This document shows, piece after piece, positions 51,457 to 59,847 of a stretch of 64,000 nucleotides of DNA. The first letter of the stretch is position 1; each line of letters begins with the position of its first letter. Origin of the DNA: Mucilaginibacter_A sp964251965. GTDB taxonomy: Bacteria > Bacteroidota > Bacteroidia > Sphingobacteriales > Sphingobacteriaceae. The stretch covers positions 248,001 to 312,000 of the forward strand of contig CAXULQ010000003.1 of the NCBI GenBank assembly GCA_964251965.1, read 5' to 3'. The notes below the pieces were generated by a model. It was not told where the DNA came from. It was given only the letters and a program-made list of their open reading frames with translations, and did not search any database. Made by a program: the position numbers and the translations under genes.

Positions 51457-53108
51457 TTGGTTAAAATTGCTGCAATTTGGGTTTTAAACCAATTGGTTTT
51501 AGCAAGATCATTTTTGTTCAAATTTTGCCGTTCTTGGATTTGTTTACCGTAATCTTTCGCAGGAAATACTTTATAGAACGTTTCAAAGTCTGGACTTTCA
51601 ATCATCTGAAGAACATTTTGATCGTTGAACCTAAAAGCCTTTAATTTTTTTTCATTTTCTTTCTCCCTGTAAAATGGATATCCATCTCTTGCTCTTGGAA
51701 ACCTAATTAATATTTGAGATTTAATTGCTCCTATCTCTTTTCTTATAGCTTCTAAATAATTTTCTTTAACATATTCTTTCCCAATACTTGTATAAAGTTC
51801 TTCTAAATTATCAGGATGATAAAAGTAGTTTTCAATTGAATAATAATCTAAAATATACAAGTTATCATATTGGTCCAACAAATCAATTCTTTCCTCATTA
51901 GTTAAATAATCACGATCAATCAAACCATTATAAACTGAACTATTTTTAGCTTTATGAAAAACATCGGCTTTATCTTTTCCAACAAAAAATACTGTATTAT
52001 CTAAGTTTAAATTGTTGTAACGTGAAGTATCTGTATTTTCCGAAAAAACAATCCTTTTACCTTCAAATACTTTTGATAAAAATTCTTTACTTACCGCAAT
52101 TTCAAAAATATCAAAATTCTTTTTAGGTGAAGGTGTGATAACCTGCGTAATATCAAAGTTCAAATTATCAAAATCTATAATTGCGGCATGTTCGGCTTCA
52201 TTTGCATATTCTATAAATCCAAGTGAATGGCTGGCTATCCACAACTGGCAATTTTCTGGTATCCAATTTTCGGTAATTTCTTTTAGTAGGTTTTTCTGAA
52301 GTTGTGTGTTGAGGTGAAGATCAATTTCATCTAAAAAGTAGATTGTGTCCTGGAAATATTGTTTTCTTGATAGTAAATTGATTAGTATATTAAAAATTTC
52401 TTTTTCACCGCTACTTAAAAGATCATAAGCAATTGTTGAACTACCTTTTTCAAACAAAAGTTCAGCAGTCTTTCCTTCTAAAGGAGGTTTAATTGAAATT
52501 AGTTTTAAACTTGTATTCTCTCCAACTCCAAACACATTGTTAAATGCAATATTGATTGGATTAAGATAAGTTTCTTTAATGAGTTTTGTAGACGAATTAC
52601 CTTTAAAGACATCAGACAATATCAAAGAGATGATGTGCTCAATATCATTTTCAAATCGATTATCACGGTCAATAAACGTTCTTGGCCGATCTTCATCTGT
52701 TTCAAATGGAGTTTGAGTTTGACCAAGAGTGGTACGTGTTAATTTAGGAACTTGTCTAATACTTGTTCTTCCGTATAAATTTTGGAGACCTAATGTACTA
52801 AGTTGATGACCTGAGCCTATTAGCTCCGCTCCAATGATCTTGCCATTTACTAATTGGTCAGATGTAAGGATAACATTGTATTTGTTAGTTCTATTTTTTG
52901 CATAATAGTAATCCAAAATATGAAGTCTAGAAGAGCCTTCTCTTCTTACTTTATTTAAAGCTTCGAAACCATCAAAAACAGATGATTTCCCAGAACCGTT
53001 TGCACCAATTAACAGAACCAATTTTGCCGGTTCAACTAACGAAGTCAAATCAATCGTTAAATCATCAAAACGTTTAAAGTTCTTTAATTCCAGTTTGGTA
53101 ATCTTCAT
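51453..53108 (-). CDS. AAA ATPase fused to DUF4435 (TOPRIM-like), PARIS/OLD-like defence candidate
   Basis: A 551-residue fusion. Residues 1-320 are an SMC/RecF-like AAA_15 ATPase: Walker A GANGSGKSS at 35-43, signature LSSGE at 231-235, Walker B YFLDEID at 257-263 and switch histidine H294 in IASHSLGF. Residues 350-450 resemble DUF4435: E357 in FSENTD, GLIDRDY with D398/D400, and YYSIENYF with E426, acidic residues placed as in TOPRIM-type nucleases. The separate AriA (AAA_15) and AriB (DUF4435) proteins make the PARIS anti-phage system, and OLD nucleases have similar architecture. The gene is visibly more AT-rich than its neighbours and sits in an otherwise housekeeping operon, suggesting transfer. 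Defence function is inferred. Confidence 0.75.
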   Translation of the reverse strand: MKITKLELKNFKRFDDLTIDLTSLVEPAKLVLLIGANGSGKSSVFDGFEALNKVRREGSSRLHILDYYYAKNRTNKYNVILTSDQLVNGKIIGAELIGSGHQLSTLGLQNLYGRTSIRQVPKLTRTTLGQTQTPFETDEDRPRTFIDRDNRFENDIEHIISLILSDVFKGNSSTKLIKETYLNPINIAFNNVFGVGENTSLKLISIKPPLEGKTAELLFEKGSSTIAYDLLSSGEKEIFNILINLLSRKQYFQDTIYFLDEIDLHLNTQLQKNLLKEITENWIPENCQLWIASHSLGFIEYANEAEHAAIIDFDNLNFDITQVITPSPKKNFDIFEIAVSKEFLSKVFEGKRIVFSENTDTSRYNNLNLDNTVFFVGKDKADVFHKAKNSSVYNGLIDRDYLTNEERIDLLDQYDNLYILDYYSIENYFYHPDNLEELYTSIGKEYVKENYLEAIRKEIGAIKSQILIRFPRARDGYPFYREKENEKKLKAFRFNDQNVLQMIESPDFETFYKVFPAKDYGKQIQERQNLNKNDLAKTNWFKTQIAAILTK

Positions 53109-53117
53109 AATTTAAAA

Positions 53118-54269
53118 CTACTGTTTCCCGATATATTTATCCACCAACTCTTCATATTTTGGCAAGTTATGGAAATGCCATTTGCCAATTACCGTTCCGT
53201 TTTTCATCAGTAAAACACCGGGATTGGCGCGGACGATTGTTTTTAATGGAACGCCATCTGCATAAAAAATCTCCATAAACAGCTTGTGTTTTTTGCTGAA
53301 AGCTTCTGCATCTTGTGCGGAATTGGAAGTTAGCAAAACCGTGCGCACGTTAAAGTTTTGTGTGAGGTTGAGTGATAACGCGTTGATTTTATTGATCGCA
53401 TCGCTGTTCGTTTCGCCTAAATTATAAGCTACTACGATCAGATTGTAAAAGGGATTATTCAGCAATTCTTTGGTGTAATCATTTCCTTGCGCATCAGAAA
53501 TATTGAGGTCGGCAATTTTTGCAGAGAAACCTTTTTTGATTAAAACGCTGGTCGGTTCGCCTATAATTTCCCAGTTATTATCTTTCCAGATGCCGGATTT
53601 TAAATATTCTTTGTTGGTGATGCTTCTTTTATCACCTGTTTTTTTGTTGTGTAAATTGTAGGTGATTTCGTATTCGTCCGGAACGGCATTGGCAGGAATC
53701 TTCATTTCCTCCGGCAAATTTGCACCAACTTTATAAGGCAGAAAATCAATCACCGGTAAAAAATTATAAGTATAAATCCCAAAACCAAACGAAAAAATGG
53801 TGGCTAAAAGAAGTATGATACCTTCTGTTTTTTGCTTGAACAAAGGCTGAATTAAATTTCGGTTGAGAAAAATAAAAACGATCAGCAGCAGCAAAACCAA
53901 ATCTTTTGTAAACGATTGCCACGGCGTTAACGGAATAGCATCGCCAAAACAACCACAACTTTGCACTACTTTAAAAGCAGCAGAATAAAAAGTCAGGAAT
54001 GTGAAGAAAATAATCAGCAAAAGCAATCCCCAGGCAACCTGTTTTCCTTTGGCTCCGATTAGCAAAGCAAAACCGAAAAGCATTTCTAAAGCGCATAAAA
54101 AAATGGCTAATGCCAGCGCGAACCCGTTTAAAAATGTGGTATGAAAAACCTCAAAATATTCTTCCAGTTTATAGGAAAACCCAAGCGGATCGTTGGCTTT
54201 GACCAAACCCGAAAAAATGAAAAGTAAGCCAACTGCAATCCGGCAAATCCAAACTAAGTTCTTTTTCAT
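53118..54269 (-). CDS. DoxX-like membrane protein with thioredoxin-like C-terminus (BT_3928 type)
   Basis: A 383-residue protein. The N-terminal four-helix DoxX region (RIAVGLLFIFSGLVKANDPLG, then FFTFLTFYSAAFKVVQSCGCFGD with conserved cysteines) is followed by a fifth helix near residue 155 and a C-terminal soluble part with a thioredoxin-like pattern (VVAYNLGETN, GVLLMKNGTVIGKWHFHNLP). This matches the BT_3928 family of Bacteroidota. It overlaps the DUF1599 gene by four bases. An exact motif copy lies at 53620-53633 and a near copy at 53803-53816. Confidence 0.85.
   Translation of the reverse strand: MKKNLVWICRIAVGLLFIFSGLVKANDPLGFSYKLEEYFEVFHTTFLNGFALALAIFLCALEMLFGFALLIGAKGKQVAWGLLLLIIFFTFLTFYSAAFKVVQSCGCFGDAIPLTPWQSFTKDLVLLLLIVFIFLNRNLIQPLFKQKTEGIILLLATIFSFGFGIYTYNFLPVIDFLPYKVGANLPEEMKIPANAVPDEYEITYNLHNKKTGDKRSITNKEYLKSGIWKDNNWEIIGEPTSVLIKKGFSAKIADLNISDAQGNDYTKELLNNPFYNLIVVAYNLGETNSDAINKINALSLNLTQNFNVRTVLLTSNSAQDAEAFSKKHKLFMEIFYADGVPLKTIVRANPGVLLMKNGTVIGKWHFHNLPKYEELVDKYIGKQ
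53620..53633 (+). repeat. dispersed 14-base motif, class 1, exact, coding
   Basis: ATGCTTCTTTTATC followed by ACCTGTTTTTTTG, inside the DoxX-family gene, where it encodes GDKRSI on the minus strand. Confidence 0.8.
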
Positions 54270-54820
54270 TTTACATCCAGTTTTATCAGTGCAAAAACAG
54301 CATAATTCAGCATGTCCTGGTAGTTGGCTTGCACACCTTCGGATGCTAAAGTTTTGCCAGAATGGTCTTCAATCTGCTTTACACGCAGCAGTTTCATCAA
54401 AATTAAGTCAGTTAAAGAGCTGATGCGCATATCCCGCCAGGCTTCGCCGTAATCGTGGTTTTTGGCCAGCATCAGTTCGTAGGTTTCCTTAATTTTTTGG
54501 TCGTAAAAAGAGCATGCACCTTCCACATTCATTTCCATTGGCGTTTCTGTCAAGCTTTCCAATTGCATCATTGCAATCACACAATAATTTACGATGCCGA
54601 TGTATTCGCCAATGATTCCATCACCAACTTTGTTAATTCCGGTTTCTTCTAAAGTTCTGATTCTTTGCGCTTTAATAAAAATTTGGTCGGTAATAGAAGA
54701 CGGGCGAAGGATGCGCCAGGCCGTACCGTAATCTTTTGTTTTTTGGATAAAAAGCGATCTGCAAACGTTAATTACGGCTTGGTATTCGGCTTCGGTTTGG
54801 TTCAAGGTGTGCGGATTCAA
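54266..54820 (-). CDS. DUF1599 domain protein with two repeats
   Basis: A 184-residue protein with two copies of a motif: KTKDYGTAWRILRPSSITDQ and NHDYGEAWRDMRISSLTDL, each followed by a helix RIRTLEE/RVKQIED. This is the DUF1599 family, small helical proteins found next to folP and BT_3928-type genes in this phylum; the conserved set of charged residues hints at a nucleotide- or metal-binding bundle, but no activity is established. Divergent from folP. Confidence 0.85.
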   Translation of the reverse strand: MNPHTLNQTEAEYQAVINVCRSLFIQKTKDYGTAWRILRPSSITDQIFIKAQRIRTLEETGINKVGDGIIGEYIGIVNYCVIAMMQLESLTETPMEMNVEGACSFYDQKIKETYELMLAKNHDYGEAWRDMRISSLTDLILMKLLRVKQIEDHSGKTLASEGVQANYQDMLNYAVFALIKLDVK

Positions 54821-54874
54821 ATTTTGTATGATATTTGTTTTTGCAGGATTTAAGCTGATACAAGTCCTGCTTTT

Positions 54875-55735
54875 ATGATGGCTAAAGATACATTTTTTCA
54901 GAAAAAGACGACGATCAACGCTGGCAGTAAACTGATCGATTTAAGCGAACCAAAAGTGATGGGCATCATCAACACAACGCCAGATTCTTTTTTTGCCGGA
55001 AGCCGGAAATTGAATACTGCCGATGCTGTTTTTATGGCAGAAAAAATGTTAAGCGAAGGTGCAGATTTCCTGGATATCGGCGCATATTCTTCCCGTCCTG
55101 GTGCCGCAAATATTTCTCCGCAGGAAGAAACAGATCGTTTACTGCCTGTTGTTGAAGTGATTGCAAAAGCTTTTCCAGGAGCCATTATTTCTGTCGATAC
55201 GTTTCGTGCTGCCGTTGCCGAAGCTGCAATTCAAGCTGGCGCACACATCATTAACGATATTTCTGGCGGAGAATTAGACGAACAAATGTTTGAAACTGTT
55301 GCCCGTTTGCAGGTTCCGTACATTTTAATGCACATGAAAGGAACGCCGCAAAACATGCAGGAAAAAGCGCAATACGACGATGTTTTTGCAGAAGTGTTCG
55401 ATTATTTCGCAGCAAAAATTTACCGGCTGAAAGAGTTGCATGTGCACGATATAATTTTAGATCCGGGTTTTGGTTTTGCCAAAACTGCTGCACAAAACTT
55501 CCAACTGTTGCAGCAAATGAAAGGGTTTGAATTGTTGAAATTGCCTGTTTTGGCTGGCCTTTCCCGCAAAGGAATGATTTATAGAACTTTAGGCGGAACA
55601 GCAGAAACAGCACTAAACGGCACGACGGTTTTAAACACGATGGCTTTAATGAATGGTGCTTCTATTTTAAGGGTTCATGATGTGAAGGAAGCGGTGGAAG
55701 CGGTGAGGTTGTTTATGGCTTATCAGGAGGCATAG
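54875..55735 (+). CDS. folP: Dihydropteroate synthase
   Basis: A 286-residue TIM-barrel enzyme that joins dihydropterin pyrophosphate and p-aminobenzoate in folate synthesis. Family motifs VMGIINTTPDSFFAGSR, ADFLDIGAYSSRPGA, INDISGGELDE, YILMHMKGTPQNMQ and LDPGFGFAKT are complete, and VLAGLSRKGMI follows. A second ATG one codon after the first is equally possible. The end, DVKEAVEAVRLFMAYQEA, has a diverged partial copy at 57267-57341. A near motif copy is at 55023-55036. Confidence 0.96.
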   Translation: MMAKDTFFQKKTTINAGSKLIDLSEPKVMGIINTTPDSFFAGSRKLNTADAVFMAEKMLSEGADFLDIGAYSSRPGAANISPQEETDRLLPVVEVIAKAFPGAIISVDTFRAAVAEAAIQAGAHIINDISGGELDEQMFETVARLQVPYILMHMKGTPQNMQEKAQYDDVFAEVFDYFAAKIYRLKELHVHDIILDPGFGFAKTAAQNFQLLQQMKGFELLKLPVLAGLSRKGMIYRTLGGTAETALNGTTVLNTMALMNGASILRVHDVKEAVEAVRLFMAYQEA

Positions 55736-55894
55736 AAGATTTACAAATCAGATTTAATAATTGATACAAATGATGAAATAGCACTTGAATTATTGATTGA
55801 AGAATTACAGACAGCAAAAGGGAAATAAAGCTTGCATTTAAAGTTCAGTTTAGTTAGCTTTATAAGAACCTAAATTATTCTTTAAAAAAATTTT
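55736..55894. other. folP/thioredoxin-like gap with a 30-codon remnant frame
   Basis: After the folP TAG the same frame continues KIYKSDLIIDTNDEIALELL then IEELQTAKGK and stops at 55828. It has no good start codon. It may be the tail of a lost gene. No promoter or hairpin is clear. Confidence 0.4.
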
Positions 55895-57193
55895 ATGAGA
55901 AGAATTCTTACCATCTGCCTGCTTTTGGTAACTGGTTTTGCCACAGCACAAAAAAGTACATGTGTTCAATTTCAGCAGGGCTTAAACTGGGCACAGATTA
56001 AAGAAAAAGCCTTAAAAGAAAACAAGTATATTTTTGTAGATGGCTTTACAACCTGGTGTGAACCATGCAGGAAGATGGCTCAGGAAATATTTCCGCAGCA
56101 GAAAGTAGGGGAGTTTTTTAATAAAACCTTTATCAATGTTGCTGTTCAATTTGATGTAACTAAAAACGACAACGAAGAAATAAAAAATTGGTACAAAGAG
56201 GCAAAAACTCTCAACGAGAAATATCAGATCGAACTCTATCCGACTTATCTGTTTTTCAATCCGCAGGGAGAATTAATTCACAGGATTAATGGTGCAACAT
56301 TTAATGCAAATGAATTTATTGCAAAAGCAAAAAATGCTTTAGAACCTGCTACACAATATATAACCTTAAAGCAACAATTTAAAAAAGGGAATAAAGACCC
56401 TAATTTCCTTTTAGCATTAACAAAAGCAACACAGCGCGCGAATGATTCTAAATTTATCCCCATAGCAGCAAATGCTTATTTAGGCACTCAACAGAATCTT
56501 TTAACTGAAGAAAATTTAAAACTGATTTTACTGGCTACTACCAAAAGTACAGATGTAGGATTTAAAGTTTTGCGTAATCATGCTGCAGAAGTTGATGCCA
56601 TTGCAGGAAAAGGAAAAAGCGCTGAAAAAGTAAGAACAATTGTGTTTGATGAAGTGATACTTCCATATTTAAATATCGGAGGTAAAAAGACTGAATATGG
56701 CGGTGGAATGCTCGCTTATGAAGGAAAGCCTCGTGTAAACGTCGATTGGGAAGAAGCAAGAAACAAACTTTTGCCTAAATATGCAGACTTAGCGGATGAA
56801 ATAATACTCGAAGCAAAGCCCTTTTATTATAGGGAACGGGACAAGTGGCCTCAATTTGCTAAAGCGGTGTCTGCTTATATTGATCAATCGGGTAATTCTG
56901 TTGATAGGAACATAGTAAATTCTTATGCGAACGACATATTTCTTTTCAGTAATGATACAACCTGTTTAAACGCCGCTATAGGCTGGTCCAATAAGATATG
57001 TTTAGAAGCGAAAGATGAAAATATACAGTACTACTTACAATACTTATCTACGCTTGGAAACCTATTATATAAGTCTGGGAAAAAAGAACCCGGCATTGCT
57101 AATCTTGAAGAAGTTTTGCAAAAAGTTGGTGGCAAAGATGAACGCTTAATAAAGACAATTGCCAAAATGAAAAATAATGAAAGAACCTGGTAA
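55895..57193 (+). CDS. Exported thioredoxin-fold protein
   Basis: A 432-residue protein with a signal peptide (MRRILTICLLLVTGFATAQ) and a thioredoxin-like domain (about residues 25-150) with the active site W54-C-E-P-C58 in FTTWCEPCRKMAQEIF and YPTYLFFNPQGELIHRINGA. The remaining 280 residues are helical with no motif I recognise. It probably reduces or isomerises disulfides in the periplasm. It lies between folP and a diverged copy of the folP 3' end, and is more AT-rich than folP, so it may be an insertion. Confidence 0.8.
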   Translation: MRRILTICLLLVTGFATAQKSTCVQFQQGLNWAQIKEKALKENKYIFVDGFTTWCEPCRKMAQEIFPQQKVGEFFNKTFINVAVQFDVTKNDNEEIKNWYKEAKTLNEKYQIELYPTYLFFNPQGELIHRINGATFNANEFIAKAKNALEPATQYITLKQQFKKGNKDPNFLLALTKATQRANDSKFIPIAANAYLGTQQNLLTEENLKLILLATTKSTDVGFKVLRNHAAEVDAIAGKGKSAEKVRTIVFDEVILPYLNIGGKKTEYGGGMLAYEGKPRVNVDWEEARNKLLPKYADLADEIILEAKPFYYRERDKWPQFAKAVSAYIDQSGNSVDRNIVNSYANDIFLFSNDTTCLNAAIGWSNKICLEAKDENIQYYLQYLSTLGNLLYKSGKKEPGIANLEEVLQKVGGKDERLIKTIAKMKNNERTW

Positions 57194-57266
57194 GCAAACG
57201 GTTTTATAAAGCATTAAACCAAGCTATGATTATAAGAAATCATTTTATTAATAGTAGATGTAAAAA

Positions 57267-57341
57267 ATGCCATTTCAAGATGTGAAAAAGGTTGTGGAAG
57301 TGATAAAGTTGTTTATGGTGTATCAAAGATTATTTGATTAA
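57267..57341 (+). pseudogene. folP 3'-end-like remnant
   Basis: A 24-codon frame MPFQDVKKVVEVIKLFMVYQ RLFD resembles the folP end (DVKEAVEAVRLFMAYQ). Over 48 bases about 36 match by eye. Similarity is short and outside it nothing aligns, so it may be a decayed tail copy or chance. Confidence 0.45.
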
Positions 57342-57380
57342 GTTGTTGATAATCAAAGTTAAAATAAAAACTGAATATTA

Positions 57381-57412
57381 TTTGGATTAGATAAACGTAA
57401 TTTTTAGTTTTG
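57381..57412 (+). promoter_or_regulatory. Bacteroidetes-type promoter of the TPR/TlpA gene
   Basis: TTTG (57381-57384), 20 bases, then TAGTTTTG (57405-57412), 58 bases before the ATG. Confidence 0.65.
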
Positions 57413-57469
57413 TTCGTACTTTATTTCCTGCAGTTATTTCTTCCTAATTTCATTTAATAAAACATCACC

Positions 57470-59011
57470 ATGAAAAAGTTTTTCGACCAACAAAAGTTTT
57501 TATTAATACTTCTTTTATGCCTGTTTATTTTTAAAGTAAACGGACAAGGCAAATTCGAAAAAACAAGTTCGCAGTGGGCCGAAATAAAAAAGTTAAAAGC
57601 GAAGGTTGAGGCAGAGCCTTTGGACATGAAAGCGCATGAAAACTATATCTGGGCATATAATCCTGATGACCCGTCGTTGGTAGGGCAGTATCGAATATGG
57701 ATGAAGCAATTCCCTAAAAATTATATCGTGCCGTTTGCAATTGGTCAAATTTTAGAAAATCGAGAAAATACCAATGCAGCTGAGTTTTTGTTACAAGCAT
57801 GCGCTTTAAAACCGGATAATGCCGCTATTTGGACTTCTTTGGCGGGAACAACTTATATGACTAATGATACTGTAAAAAGGAAGATTTATCTACAAAAAGC
57901 TGCACAATTAGAGCCTAAAAATTCAAAATATGTTTTCAATTATATTCTTTCTTTAAAAGATACAGATCCCGAAAAGTATGATTCTTTATCGATTGACATC
58001 GCCAGAAAATTTCCTGATGATGAAGTTGGAATTGAAGCATTGAGTTTGCTCGCACAAAAAGCAACTGTCCCGCAAGAAAAGATCGCTTACTTTAAACAAA
58101 TCTTTAATCGAAAAACTAACCACAAATCCGATTGGTATGTAGGCGCAATGGAGTATTATTCTGATATTTTGCTCCAAACTGATCCTGCACAAGCCTTTGA
58201 ATTAGGCACTGCCATCATTTTAGATAATAATCTTTACCTGGATTTATGGCACGAACGCTTGGTGGTTGCAGATGCATTTTTAAAAGCTAAAGCAAGTTTG
58301 GATACTCGAAAACCAAATGATGCAATAGCACTACTAAACAAAGTAAGGCTTAGAAATCAAATTTTGGGACGGGTTATCGGAGTAGAAGAATATCTGAATC
58401 TTTTTAAGGCAGAGGCTCTTGATTCTGCAAAATTATTTAAGGCAGCTTATGATACGGTTGCAGTATATTACAGTAAAAATCCAAGTGAAAAGTTACAGTC
58501 GGCTTTGTATAAATATGGGAAAGAATCTGGTATGGATTCGGCTGCGGTTAATACCAATATTGCATTGAAACGAAGTAATCAGGCCAAGCAAGCGACAGAA
58601 TTCTCGCTAAATAATTATACCGACGGTTCCAAGAAATCACTCTCTGACTACCGTGGAAAAGTGGTTCTGCTAACATACTGGTTTCCGGGCTGTAGCCCTT
58701 GCCGGACAGAATTTCCTCATTTTGAAGCCGTATTGAAAAAATTCAATAAAAGTGATGTTGCTTATTTAGGGTTGAATCTCCAGCCATCTCAGGATGATGC
58801 TGTCATACCTTTTTTAAAAGAAAGCGGTTATAGCTTTACACCATTACATGATAGTTTGGGAAGGGGTAAAGGTAACTTGCCGGCAGATGGCGCGCCAACA
58901 AATTATCTGATCGATCAAAAAGGCAGAATTATCTTTTCAAAGTTTAGAATCGATGCAGAAAATGAAAAAACTTTAGAACTGATGATTAAAGAGTTGCTGG
59001 CGGAAAAATAG
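57470..59011 (+). CDS. Exported protein with TPR-like region and TlpA-type redoxin domain
   Basis: A 513-residue protein. A signal peptide (about residues 10-26) is followed by a helical, TPR-like region (FLLQACALKPDNAAIWTSLA, KAAQLEPKNSKYVFNYILS) over about 350 residues, and a C-terminal TlpA/AhpC-TSA domain from about 375 with C408-S-P-C411 in YWFPGCSPCRTEF and GAPTNYLIDQKGRIIFS. It would catalyse thiol-disulfide exchange outside the cytoplasm, with TPR helices for partner binding. The neighbour 55895-57193 is also a thioredoxin-fold protein. A one-mismatch copy of the motif is in the signal-peptide region (57506-57519). Confidence 0.85.
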   Translation: MKKFFDQQKFLLILLLCLFIFKVNGQGKFEKTSSQWAEIKKLKAKVEAEPLDMKAHENYIWAYNPDDPSLVGQYRIWMKQFPKNYIVPFAIGQILENRENTNAAEFLLQACALKPDNAAIWTSLAGTTYMTNDTVKRKIYLQKAAQLEPKNSKYVFNYILSLKDTDPEKYDSLSIDIARKFPDDEVGIEALSLLAQKATVPQEKIAYFKQIFNRKTNHKSDWYVGAMEYYSDILLQTDPAQAFELGTAIILDNNLYLDLWHERLVVADAFLKAKASLDTRKPNDAIALLNKVRLRNQILGRVIGVEEYLNLFKAEALDSAKLFKAAYDTVAVYYSKNPSEKLQSALYKYGKESGMDSAAVNTNIALKRSNQAKQATEFSLNNYTDGSKKSLSDYRGKVVLLTYWFPGCSPCRTEFPHFEAVLKKFNKSDVAYLGLNLQPSQDDAVIPFLKESGYSFTPLHDSLGRGKGNLPADGAPTNYLIDQKGRIIFSKFRIDAENEKTLELMIKELLAEK

Positions 59012-59069
59012 CTAACACCATAGAATAAACGAAGTTTATCATTATAAAAATTCCCTATATTGTCAGCGT

Positions 59070-59729
59070 ATGAAAAAGTATTTAATGCTATTAATATGCT
59101 GCTTTTCAGCACATGTTTCATCTGCCCAAAACCCAATGGCTGCGGTTGATAAAGCTAATTTTAAAGCAATTGCACTTTCTAAAGACCAGGCTGGCAGTCT
59201 GATCATCAAAAAGTGGGTTGTACCAATTCGTTATAAAGTTTTTAGCGGAAAAGGAGGTTATTCGTTTACAGAGATTGATTCTGTATTTAACCAAATTAAA
59301 GTGCTGACGGGACTGGACATTGCACCTGCCCAAAATGCAGAGGAAACCAATTTTTCTGTTTTTCTTGGTGATAAGGCTGATTTCGGTTCCAAAATCCCGC
59401 CGGCTGCTTCTTCCTATTTTAATAAATTCGGCGGTACTTATTACAAGTTTAATAACAAAGGCGAAATTTATGATGCAACTGATTTAATCAATGTTACCAG
59501 TTTTAGCGATCAGCGTGAAATACGAAATGCTTTACGAAGAAGTATTATTAAACTCTTCGGATTTTTTATGCCGATGGAAAATAAACCGAACAGCATTTTT
59601 TATTCCCAAAGCAACAATGTGGTTAAGTTTGATGGTTACGATTCTTTTTTGATCCGTTTATTGTACAGTCCGCGTTTTACACCAGGAATGAATTCAGTTC
59701 AAGTGGATGAAGCACTAAATAAAATGTAA
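59070..59729 (+). CDS. Exported hypothetical protein, DUF2927-like
   Basis: A 219-residue protein with a signal peptide (MKKYLMLLICCFSAHVSSAQ). The body has the pattern IIKKWVVPIRYKVF...FTEIDSVFNQIKVLTGLDI...NFSVFLGDKADF and an RREI-like RNALRRSIIKLFGF segment, similar to DUF2927-type proteins, which may be degraded metalloprotease relatives without the HExxH motif. No zinc motif is visible here. It follows the TlpA-type gene by 58 bases and may share its transcript. Confidence 0.6.
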   Translation: MKKYLMLLICCFSAHVSSAQNPMAAVDKANFKAIALSKDQAGSLIIKKWVVPIRYKVFSGKGGYSFTEIDSVFNQIKVLTGLDIAPAQNAEETNFSVFLGDKADFGSKIPPAASSYFNKFGGTYYKFNNKGEIYDATDLINVTSFSDQREIRNALRRSIIKLFGFFMPMENKPNSIFYSQSNNVVKFDGYDSFLIRLLYSPRFTPGMNSVQVDEALNKM

Positions 59730-59739
59730 GAAAACATGC

Positions 59740-59753
59740 GGTAAAAACAGTAT
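59740..59753 (-). repeat. dispersed motif, class 2, exact, intergenic
   Basis: GGTAAAAACAGTAT just after the DUF2927-like gene, before the bidirectional terminator. Confidence 0.8.
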
Positions 59754-59778
59754 GCTGATTCTTATCAGAATATATTGC

Positions 59779-59818
59779 AAACAAGAAATGCCGTCAACTC
59801 TTGCGGCATTTCTTGTTT
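59779..59818. terminator. bidirectional terminator
   Basis: AAACAAGAAATGCCG pairs perfectly with CGGCATTTCTTGTTT across a 10-base loop, between convergent genes. Confidence 0.9.
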
Positions 59819-59833
59819 AATCATTTTTTAGAC

Positions 59834-59847
59834 GATAAAAGAAGTAT
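59834..59847 (-). repeat. dispersed 14-base motif, class 1, exact, intergenic
   Basis: GATAAAAGAAGTAT; its last base touches the mlaD stop codon. On the minus strand it is followed by GTC and TAAAAAATG. Confidence 0.85.

Noticed and set aside
583..59847. Reading the dispersed motif as a polar Chi- or KOPS-like site
   Set aside because: The exact copies are split almost equally between strands (12 and 11), while Chi and KOPS are strongly oriented; a whole-replichore count would settle it.
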